Shown piece by piece: positions 7,942 to 14,184 of a stretch of DNA of 18,089 bases. Numbering within the stretch: the stretch's first letter is position 1; each line of letters opens with the position of its first letter. A program made the position numbers and the translations under genes. Origin of the DNA: Mageeibacillus sp. UBA1255 (GTDB taxonomy: Bacteria > Bacillota > Clostridia > UBA1212 > UBA1255); assembly GCA_002308795.1 (NCBI GenBank), contig DBVV01000008.1, positions 7,247 through 25,335 of the forward strand. The letters run 5' to 3'. The notes beneath the pieces are model-generated. The model made no database searches, was not told the DNA's origin, and worked only from the letters and a program-made list of their open reading frames with translations.

Positions 7942-8130
7942 GAGACCGGGTATTCATTCTCAGAAGGCATAGAGATATATCTTGAAGATGACGCTGACGC
8001 GAACGTGATCACTGTCAGTTTCGGAGATGGCGGGCGCAAGGTAAAGATCGCGGCTGCGTTATTGACCGCACTGACGGTCTTTCTGGCAGTAAAACTGAAG
8101 AAAACGCACCGGCGCTATAAAGGGGGATAA
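7942..8130 (+). pseudogene. Remnant of a membrane-anchored beta-sandwich gene
   Basis: The reading frame here encodes a 37-residue block (7942-8052) that matches residues 159-195 of the 9980 protein at 20 of 37 positions, including IY-ED-AD-NVIT and KVK. It then jumps to a hydrophobic stretch and basic tail (LLTALTVFLAVKLKKTHRR) that resembles the C-terminal anchor of the 9980 protein. About 110 residues between these parts are missing, as are the signal peptide and N-terminal half. The open frame extends upstream to about 7789, but only a TTG without ribosome site is available and the hairpin at 7891 falls in it. I read this as a duplicate that lost its front and middle. It stops 3 bases before the 8134 gene, whose GGGGG ribosome site lies in its last codons. 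A tiny functional peptide is the less likely alternative. Confidence 0.65.
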
Positions 8131-8133
8131 CGT

Positions 8134-9969
8134 ATGAATAGGAAGTTTCTGTTGCTGGTATTGATAATATCTATAATTTTGCTGGGGGTAGTTATGACTT
8201 TTTCTGTTAAAAACATCATATCTTCTGTAAACGAAAAGAAACCTGGAACGATTGCCGAAAATAACTCCGGAGGAAGGTACGTGAGTACAGAAGGCGGAGC
8301 GGTACTTGATAAAACAGACCCGGATTACGTTTCCTCAGACGGGAAAACGTTCGACATAACCACCGTCGTTGCCACCGACGACATCGGAAGGTCGCTTCCT
8401 ACGGACGGCAGCGGCGATAACGGCAGACAGGTAGCGATCTTCTACAATATCAACCATTTCGGAAACGAAGGAACGGCGATCTTCCAGGACGCGCTTGACG
8501 CCGGGAGGAGGCTGTCCGGAGTGTACTGGTGGGGTAAGCCGCTGTTCGGCTTCTACTGCTCCGACGACTCGTGGGTGACGCGCAGACATATCGAAATGTT
8601 CATATACGCCGGAGTCGATTATCTGGTGTTCGATACGACGAACGGCAGCGCCTATACCGAAAGCGCACTCAAACTGATGAGCCTGCTGCACGAGTACAAC
8701 GAAGCCGGATGGAAAGCGCCTAAAGTGGTATTTTACACGAACACGAATTCACTCGCGACGATGATGGCGGCGTATACAGATATTTACGAACCGAATAAAT
8801 ATCCGGACACGTGGTATATGGTAGACGGGAAGCCTCTGATCATAGGCAGCGAGACCGGGCCGGTCATAGAAACGTTCTTCACTCTGCGCCGCTCGCAGTG
8901 GCCTAATTCCGCGGAGGTCCCGGGAGGATATCCGTGGATCGACTTCAACGACGTTGCCTCCGTCAGATATGACGTGAACGGAAAACACGGGATGATACCG
9001 GTATCGGTCGCACAGAACTGTTCGCCCAACGCGTGGTTCTCGGACAACGTGCTTTACGGTATGACGGGTGAGACCGGAGGCAGCCGCGGAAGGAGCTGGC
9101 ATAACGGGAAGGACAACATCACCGAGGATTCATATAAATACGGCTATAATTTCCAGGAAGAGTGGGATACCGCGATCGCATCCGATGCCGAGACGGTCAT
9201 GATACTTCAATGGAACGAATGGCGCGCGGGAGTCTGGCCTTCAGGCGGGAAACTGGCGATCTTCGACGAAATGACAATGGAATACAGCCGCGACTGCGAA
9301 CCTATGACAGGCGGATTTTTCGACAATTACTATATGCAGATGGCGGAAAATATACGTAAGTTCAAGAACACGGGCAGCAAAAAGACAGTGGATAAAAACG
9401 TTGCCATCGACGTGAGCGGCGCGTTCGGACAATGGAATAAAGTCGCCACGGTCTATACCGATATGGAGAACGCCGCACTTCGCCGCGATAACCTCTCCTT
9501 CGGAAAAGAGAGGCTCGTCGACAACTCCGGCCGCAACTGCATGGTATTGTCCAAGGTCGCTAAAGACGATTCGAATCTGTACTTCTACGTTCAGACGCAG
9601 GAAGATATTGACACCGGCCGCGAAGGCACGTGGATGAACCTTTATATTGACACCGACGGCGATCTTCTGAATAACTGGAACGGATACGAATACAGGGTGA
9701 ACGGGATCGCCTCCGACGGAAAGCTCCGCCTGGAGAAGTATAACGGAAGCGGGTTTACGCAGGTTGCTGAGATCGCTTACAGGATGCGCGGGAATCAGCT
9801 TATGCTCGGGATCTCAAAAGCGGATCTTGGGATCGACGGCGACTCGTTTACCGTGAATTTCAAATGGGCGGATTCCAGGACGGAACTTAATTCGACGGAA
9901 GATTTTTACATGTTCGGAGATACGATGCCTTACGGCAGATTCAATTACGCGTTCAATGCGGGAAAGTGA
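8134..9969 (+). CDS. Membrane-anchored GH71/GH99-like glycoside hydrolase with CBM9-like domain
   Basis: A 611-residue protein anchored by an N-terminal helix (about residues 5-23) with no lipobox or clear cleavage site. Residues ~95-410 fit the TIM barrel of GH71/GH99-like proteins: QVAIFYNINHF as first strand, SDDSWVTRRHIEMFIYAGVD followed by YLVFDTTNG, and LQWNEWRAGVW (W360-N361-E362-W363), matching the WNEW-type motif near the end of such barrels. Residues ~425-611 look like a CBM9-like carbohydrate-binding fold (LYIDTDGDLLNNWNGYEYRVN is the typical strand-turn). GH99 proteins are endo-acting mannan enzymes and GH71 are alpha-1,3-glucanases; which, if either, applies here is not decidable from the sequence alone. 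Start ATG 8134 has AGGGGG 7 bases upstream. It is followed after 10 bases by the 9980 gene, so they form an operon. Confidence 0.65.
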   Translation: MNRKFLLLVLIISIILLGVVMTFSVKNIISSVNEKKPGTIAENNSGGRYVSTEGGAVLDKTDPDYVSSDGKTFDITTVVATDDIGRSLPTDGSGDNGRQVAIFYNINHFGNEGTAIFQDALDAGRRLSGVYWWGKPLFGFYCSDDSWVTRRHIEMFIYAGVDYLVFDTTNGSAYTESALKLMSLLHEYNEAGWKAPKVVFYTNTNSLATMMAAYTDIYEPNKYPDTWYMVDGKPLIIGSETGPVIETFFTLRRSQWPNSAEVPGGYPWIDFNDVASVRYDVNGKHGMIPVSVAQNCSPNAWFSDNVLYGMTGETGGSRGRSWHNGKDNITEDSYKYGYNFQEEWDTAIASDAETVMILQWNEWRAGVWPSGGKLAIFDEMTMEYSRDCEPMTGGFFDNYYMQMAENIRKFKNTGSKKTVDKNVAIDVSGAFGQWNKVATVYTDMENAALRRDNLSFGKERLVDNSGRNCMVLSKVAKDDSNLYFYVQTQEDIDTGREGTWMNLYIDTDGDLLNNWNGYEYRVNGIASDGKLRLEKYNGSGFTQVAEIAYRMRGNQLMLGISKADLGIDGDSFTVNFKWADSRTELNSTEDFYMFGDTMPYGRFNYAFNAGK

Positions 9970-9979
9970 GGGATGGCAG

Positions 9980-10963
9980 ATGTATAAGACGAGCAGAATC
10001 GTACCGGTATTGGCGATGGCGCTTGCACTGTCGGTCGTTTTATCACTGATGCTCTCACCACGCACTGCTCGTGCGGAAGAAGCGCAGGAGTACGTAAAAA
10101 ACACGACGTATATTGCAGGCCTTGAGAGCGGAATAGAGCCGGATGACCGAAACTGGGAACTGCTTTATGACGCGGTTTCAAAAGACGGTAAAATTTCAGG
10201 ATCCGCAGCGTCAGAGAGCGGGATCTACGGCGTGGGATTCAAACATAAGACCCCGGGCCGCGGGACAAGTGTCATATCCGCAGACATAACGGTTCCTGAG
10301 GCGAAAAACGATAAGACCGGGTTCGTGGAGATCGCGCTGAGGCTGAACAGTATGACTGACGGCAGACTGGATAAGAAGGGCTTCAGGATATGCATCGAAG
10401 GCGGCGGAAAGATCGGTATTTTGTATGCTTCCGCGAATAAGAAGCGTTCGCAGCAGACGAATTATACGTTTACAGATGGCCGTAAGATATATATCGAGGA
10501 CAATGCGGATGAAAACGTGATCACGCTGTTTGTTGACGACGCAGGGCAGAAGGTGAAAGTGGCAGAATGCGTCATTGACGGCCAGCGGGTGACAATGTTT
10601 TACGCGGATGAGGGCCTGGAGCCTGTCTCGACAGATTTCGGATTTGATATTTACCGCGACGGATTCGTTTCGATCACCGCCGACGCACAGGGTATGTATA
10701 TTTCCGATCTGTCCGTTACCGTTCCGTCTTTTTCATCCGTTCCGTATGCCTCTGCCGAGGAGATTGTCAGCGGAGGCAATGCTCCCGCCGGTTTTGTAGA
10801 TACCGCGATCGACGTCATAGAAGGCGATGATGACGTTGGCCGTCCCGGAGGCGTCAACGCGTCTCTGATCGTTTATCCGGTCCTTTCCGTACTGCTTCTC
10901 GCGCTCGTGATCGTGTGCGTCGTGATGCTTGTGAAGAAGCCTAAAGAAGGAGAAAGCGCCTGA
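9980..10963 (+). CDS. Exported, C-terminally anchored beta-sandwich (LamG-like) protein
   Basis: A 327-residue protein. I chose ATG 9980, with GAGGG 7 bases upstream, over the in-frame ATG 9956, which lies inside the previous gene without ribosome site. Residues 1-~32 are a signal peptide (MYKTSRIVPVLAMALALS, then hydrophobic, ending RTARA). The middle (~55-240) is a strand-rich domain of LamG or concanavalin-like type, with no catalytic motif seen. A flexible acidic stretch leads to a C-terminal helix (SLIVYPVLSVLLLALVIVCV, residues ~295-315) and the tail VKKPKEGESA facing the cytoplasm. It should display a ligand-binding domain outside the cell next to the anchored hydrolase encoded just upstream. 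A broken copy of its middle and anchor lies at 7942-8130. Family name not recognised. Confidence 0.65.
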   Translation: MYKTSRIVPVLAMALALSVVLSLMLSPRTARAEEAQEYVKNTTYIAGLESGIEPDDRNWELLYDAVSKDGKISGSAASESGIYGVGFKHKTPGRGTSVISADITVPEAKNDKTGFVEIALRLNSMTDGRLDKKGFRICIEGGGKIGILYASANKKRSQQTNYTFTDGRKIYIEDNADENVITLFVDDAGQKVKVAECVIDGQRVTMFYADEGLEPVSTDFGFDIYRDGFVSITADAQGMYISDLSVTVPSFSSVPYASAEEIVSGGNAPAGFVDTAIDVIEGDDDVGRPGGVNASLIVYPVLSVLLLALVIVCVVMLVKKPKEGESA

Positions 10964-11001
10964 TAGCACAAAAATTTGTCATTATTTTGCCACTTTTTAA
11001 C

Positions 11002-11038
11002 ACGCCTCGGATGGTATATTATTACCGTCGCGAGGCGT
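11002..11038. promoter_or_regulatory. Long inverted repeat around an AT-rich -10-like core
   Basis: ACGCCTCG (11002-11009) pairs with CGAGGCGT (11031-11038), and the inner GATGGTA pairs with TACCGTC through one G-T wobble, leaving one bulged pair and the loop TATTAT. The core holds TATATT or TATTAT, a possible -10 for the 11077 gene, but no -35 fits at 16-18 bases. It may be an operator or an RNA hairpin ending the upstream operon; no T-run follows. Confidence 0.45.
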
Positions 11039-11076
11039 TAGTCGTCTGCGCGATAACGCGAAAGGGGGCGTGAAAC

Positions 11077-12039
11077 GTGAAAAAACATATTTGGTCAATA
11101 TGCTTTTCGGCAGTATTGATTGCGTTCACGGTTTATATTGCCCTCGATACGTTTGTGATAAGAAGAGTGTACGATGACAATGCCGTGGAAATGAATACGT
11201 CATTGTTCACGGAGGCGCCGAAAACGGCATTGACGGCAGACGGCACGGGAAACGTAAATGCGACCGATCAGCCGTATGAGACCGAAACGCCCGGAACAGT
11301 CATCAGCGAGCCGGAGATCGACGAAAACAGCTACCACGACGGTAAAATTTCGATCGAGATAACCGAATACGAAAAATACGGCACTGCTATATACGTTGCA
11401 GACGTCACCGTAAGCTCCGCCGAATATTTCAGGACCGCGTTTGCTAACGATAAATACGGCAGGAACATAACCGCAGTCACGTCTGAGATCGCGCGCTCGA
11501 ACGACGCTATAATTGCCGTAAACGGTGATTTTTACGGATCGCAGCAGAAAGGTTTCGTCATCCGCAACGGTGTCGTGTACCGGAGCAGCGCCAGGGGAGA
11601 CGACGTGCTTTGCGTTTACGCGGACGGGACGATGAAGATCGTGAATGACAGGGATAAGACCGCCGAGGAACTCGTGGATGAAGGTGTTTGGCAGGCGTTC
11701 ACGTTCGGGCCGTCGCTTATAGAGGACGGCAACATCACCGTAGGCGAAAAAGATGAGGTCGATATCGCGATGGCGAGCAACCCCAGGACCGCCCTCGGGA
11801 TGATAGACGCGAACCATTTTCTGTTCGTTGTCTCCGACGGGCGGACGAGCGAGAGCGAAGGTCTCAGCCTGTACGAGCTGGCAACGTTTATGAAAGACCT
11901 TGGCGCCTCTGTGGCGTATAATCTGGACGGCGGCGGTTCATCGACGATGTATTTTAACGGAAGCGTTATCAACAACCCGACGTCCGGCGGAAAGATAAAG
12001 GAAAGAAAGGTGAGCGATATTGTCTACATCGGCGCGTGA
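11077..12039 (+). CDS. Membrane-anchored phosphodiester glycosidase (NAGPA domain)
   Basis: A 320-residue protein starting with GTG; AAAGGGGG lies 8 bases upstream and no in-frame ATG is near. Residues ~5-25 form a membrane anchor, followed by a ~65-residue acidic, Thr-rich linker. Residues ~90-320 match the phosphodiester glycosidase domain named after human NAGPA, which removes GlcNAc from a phosphodiester. Signature parts are AIIAVNGDFYG (around residue 149), FTFGPSLIEDG, NPRTALGMID and YNLDGGGSSTMYFNG (around 280). Bacterial members act outside the cell on phosphodiester-linked sugars, often near exopolysaccharide or wall-polymer genes; the substrate here is unknown. It overlaps the next gene by 20 bases. 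It lies 113 bases after the 9980 gene, across the inverted repeat, and may be a separate transcript. Confidence 0.88.
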   Translation: MKKHIWSICFSAVLIAFTVYIALDTFVIRRVYDDNAVEMNTSLFTEAPKTALTADGTGNVNATDQPYETETPGTVISEPEIDENSYHDGKISIEITEYEKYGTAIYVADVTVSSAEYFRTAFANDKYGRNITAVTSEIARSNDAIIAVNGDFYGSQQKGFVIRNGVVYRSSARGDDVLCVYADGTMKIVNDRDKTAEELVDEGVWQAFTFGPSLIEDGNITVGEKDEVDIAMASNPRTALGMIDANHFLFVVSDGRTSESEGLSLYELATFMKDLGASVAYNLDGGGSSTMYFNGSVINNPTSGGKIKERKVSDIVYIGA

Positions 12040-12451
12040 ACTTAAAAATAATCTGCTGTACGATCTCGCCGGAGCAGCCTTTCTCGGTGTTTTCGGGGCA
12101 ATTTACGAGCATTTCAGTCACGGCGTTTATTCGCCTTTTATGGTGTTTGCGTTTGCTGTGCCTCTTCTGCTCGGGGTGCTCGTGTACGGTGTCCTGCTTA
12201 TCGCAAAAAAATATCCCGGGCGGGCGGCGGTACTGCTCTGGAACTCGGGCATTGCCGCTCTTAGCGTCGGGAGTGTGTTTAAGGGTGTTCTCGATATTTA
12301 CGGGACAACAAATCCGCTGATCGTCGTTTATCCGGTCGCGGGCGGGATACTGCTGCTGGCGGCGGTGGCAGCTGCGGCAATACTGCGAAAAACCGGGGGC
12401 CGTGGTGAAGGCGGCCTGACCGGCGGGGTACGGGCGTCAACGCACGTCTGA
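12020..12451 (+). CDS. Four-helix integral membrane protein
   Basis: A 143-residue protein with four predicted membrane helices (about 12-32, 40-62, 69-95 and 99-121), short loops and a glycine-rich tail. The start is TTG at 12020, inside the end of the phosphodiester glycosidase gene, with AAGGTGAG just upstream; the next ATG would remove the first helix. The 20-base overlap and shared strand point to coupled translation, so the two products probably work in the same place. I do not recognise a family or any catalytic motif. Its last 15 bases overlap the end of the DUF1638 gene on the other strand, leaving no room for a normal terminator. Confidence 0.7.
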   Translation: MSTSARELKNNLLYDLAGAAFLGVFGAIYEHFSHGVYSPFMVFAFAVPLLLGVLVYGVLLIAKKYPGRAAVLLWNSGIAALSVGSVFKGVLDIYGTTNPLIVVYPVAGGILLLAAVAAAAILRKTGGRGEGGLTGGVRASTHV

Positions 12452-13213
12452 TGAGCCATCTGCGGTTTCGTCATCCCGGACCGCTTTGAGCTTCAGACCG
12501 GAATAGTCCGCGGCGGCGCGCTCGCCCGGTTTTAAGATCAGAAATTCGCGGTCGTTCCACGTGCTTTCCGTCATCATCCGCAGCATGCGTATATCGCCGT
12601 CTATCTCACGAAGACGCCAGCCTTTACGGAGCGCCTCTTCGCGCGCCCGTTCAAGATTTGCCTCCGAATCGTGTATTTCAGAATGGATATATCCGAGCGT
12701 TGAATAATTCTTTTCCCAGCTGCTCTCTACCTCGATGAGGTAATCGGCATTGTCCTCGCCGAACTTCTCGGCATATTCCATCCACCTGCGCCGTTTGATG
12801 TCGTCAGCGTCGAACAGCCTCGCGCTCCGCTCGATCCAGCCGCTGTTGAGCCAGTATGCACCTTTAGCCTCCTCGAACTCTTCCAGGTACCGCTCCTGCG
12901 ATCCCATAAACAGCGCGATGCAGTCGTCCGTGCGCGGGATAACTATAGGTATATCCCTGCATCGGATGCCCTCTACGACCCTTGAACAAAGTCCGTATCC
13001 GAGAACGATATAATCAGGCCGGTGCTCCAGTTCGCCCGAGGACAATGCCTCGTAAAGCCTGTCTATCTCGTCCTGAAGGCGCTTTTTAAGCTGCTCGGGC
13101 GTGTTATGAAGTCCGCGCCCGATCCAGGTGACGTCGATCTGATTCTCGCTTTCTGCTCCCAGCCGGCCAAGTTCTCTGGCGAATATCCGGCAGGCAATGA
13201 TGTAGATCCGCAT
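12437..13213 (-). CDS. DUF1638 family protein
   Basis: A 258-residue soluble protein with the conserved blocks of DUF1638: LGYGLCSRVVEG (C76), VIPRTDDCIALFMGSQERY (D97, C98, S105) and GAYWLNSGWIE (W121, W126). The spaced cysteines and the D-D-C motif are the likely functional residues. The biochemical role of the family is not established; in methanogens members occur near corrinoid methyltransferase genes (family knowledge), but no such gene is present here. ATG 13213 has GAGGG 6-7 bases upstream and lies 13 bases after the stop of the 13227-13970 lipoprotein gene, so the two form an operon. The C-terminal ~30 residues look variable and charged. Confidence 0.82.
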   Translation of the reverse strand: MRIYIIACRIFARELGRLGAESENQIDVTWIGRGLHNTPEQLKKRLQDEIDRLYEALSSGELEHRPDYIVLGYGLCSRVVEGIRCRDIPIVIPRTDDCIALFMGSQERYLEEFEEAKGAYWLNSGWIERSARLFDADDIKRRRWMEYAEKFGEDNADYLIEVESSWEKNYSTLGYIHSEIHDSEANLERAREEALRKGWRLREIDGDIRMLRMMTESTWNDREFLILKPGERAAADYSGLKLKAVRDDETADGSSDVR

Positions 13214-13226
13214 ATTGATCCCTCAG

Positions 13227-13970
13227 TTACGGCTCGTCGTAGATCCAGATAGCCGGGCGGACGTTTCCTCCGTTGAAAGGATAGTTCGGCACGATTTCGC
13301 CTTTATGGTCAACTGCTGCTTTCCGGGTGTTGTTATATTCCGAACGGAGCCACCATGTCACGTACGCTTCTCCGGAATCGATCTTTTCCTGATCGTGTGC
13401 ATACAATGCATAGATAACGGGCCTGATCTCTTCTGCAGGCATATACTTCTCTACTTCTTCAGTGCTGAGAAGAAACACCTTATCTTTCGTGACCTTTCCG
13501 TCGGTCAACACTTCTGTTTCTGCTATCATTTCTTTTTCTGCCTGTTCGAATGACTGGCCGTAGAAACCTGTATTGAGCCTGTTTCTGAGCGAGCTTTTTT
13601 CCCAGGTGCATCCTTCCCACATCACGCTGTTGAACTGCTCGGTCGACAGCGCGTATCTGCTCACCAGCAGCACCTTACCGTCTTCCCGGTGAAGAATGAT
13701 CCATTCGATAGGTTCGGGACCGTTTTCGGTATTACCATCCTGCTCATATTTTCCGAAAACGTAGAACGAATCTTGAGTAACGCTGCCCGGATCCATTATC
13801 GTTTCGACCGGAACGTTAAAAATCGTTTCCTGCGCCGTAGAGGTATGATCTGATGTTTCTTTGGTGGTTAAAGGCTCGTCCCTTTTTTCGCCTTCTCCGC
13901 ACGCGGCAAGGCACAAAACTAAAATGGCCGATAACAGCAGTGATATTACGTGTATGATCGTTCTTTTCAT
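13227..13970 (-). CDS. DUF6273 lipoprotein
   Basis: A 247-residue lipoprotein. The start is the ATG at 13970, with GGAGGACAA directly before it; an open frame to 14021 adds 17 residues that would spoil the signal peptide. Residues 1-24 are the lipoprotein signal (VLCLAAC). After a Thr-rich linker, residues ~65-247 carry DUF6273 features: FGKYEQDGNTENGPEPIEWI, LLVSRYAL, SVMWEGCTWEKSSLRNRLN, FLLSTEEVEKY, TWWLRS and NVRPAIWI. This domain is frequent on Bacillota surface proteins and its ligand is not known; the WWLRS and GG-VRPA elements recall sulfatase-modifying or C-type-lectin-like folds (inference). It is transcribed from the promoter at 14036-14064 and is followed by the DUF1638 gene. Confidence 0.82.
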   Translation of the reverse strand: MKRTIIHVISLLLSAILVLCLAACGEGEKRDEPLTTKETSDHTSTAQETIFNVPVETIMDPGSVTQDSFYVFGKYEQDGNTENGPEPIEWIILHREDGKVLLVSRYALSTEQFNSVMWEGCTWEKSSLRNRLNTGFYGQSFEQAEKEMIAETEVLTDGKVTKDKVFLLSTEEVEKYMPAEEIRPVIYALYAHDQEKIDSGEAYVTWWLRSEYNNTRKAAVDHKGEIVPNYPFNGGNVRPAIWIYDEP

Positions 13971-13971
13971 A

Positions 13972-14013
13972 TTGTCCTCCGTACGTCGTGGCCAGTCCAC
14001 CATACGTTGTGGC
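13972..14013 (-). repeat. Two tandem 21-bp repeats covering the ribosome site
   Basis: Copies at 13972-13992 and 13993-14013 match at 16 of 21 positions. On the minus strand each reads GCCAC-ACGTA-GG-GGAC, so the leader holds the true GGAGGAC and, 21 bases upstream, a weaker GTGGAC. Probably a local duplication of the leader; a regulatory role is possible. Confidence 0.7.
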
Positions 14014-14035
14014 ATATCCACAGATTACGCGGATT

Positions 14036-14064
14036 ATGTTACCACAAGCAGCGATGTTTTTCAA
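14036..14064 (-). promoter_or_regulatory. Promoter of the DUF6273-DUF1638 operon
   Basis: On the minus strand TTGAAA (14059-14064), a 17-base spacer, then TAACAT (14036-14041), preceded by TGG as an extended -10. It lies 66 bases upstream of the ATG and predicts a leader that contains both 21-bp repeats. Confidence 0.65.
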
Positions 14065-14115
14065 GGCGACCGCCGCCGGGGAGCAAAGATAACAATATAC
14101 TTTTGAAGCGAAATC

Positions 14116-14129
14116 TGCTACAATATTGT
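14116..14129 (+). promoter_or_regulatory. Extended -10 promoter of the zinc-ribbon/PcfJ-like operon
   Basis: TGCTACAAT (14116-14124) is an extended -10; no good -35 lies 16-18 bases upstream. ACAATATTGT (14120-14129) is a perfect palindrome over the predicted start region and could be an operator. The leader would be about 55 bases. Confidence 0.4.
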
Positions 14130-14184
14130 CAACGAGAAAACTATGACAGTTTAATCAGGCTGTCGAATAAGTCAGGAGGAAATC

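Noticed and set aside
7789..8130. Intact 113-residue gene starting at TTG 7789
   Set aside because: There is no ribosome site at the TTG, no signal peptide, and a strong hairpin lies inside the frame; only the part from 7942 matches a real protein.
9956..9979. ATG 9956 as start of the anchored beta-sandwich protein
   Set aside because: It is inside the upstream gene without ribosome site and adds a charged stretch before the signal peptide.
13971..14021. Longer start for the DUF6273 lipoprotein
   Set aside because: The extra 17 residues come before a clear lipoprotein signal and the repeat-bearing leader; ATG 13970 has a strong ribosome site.
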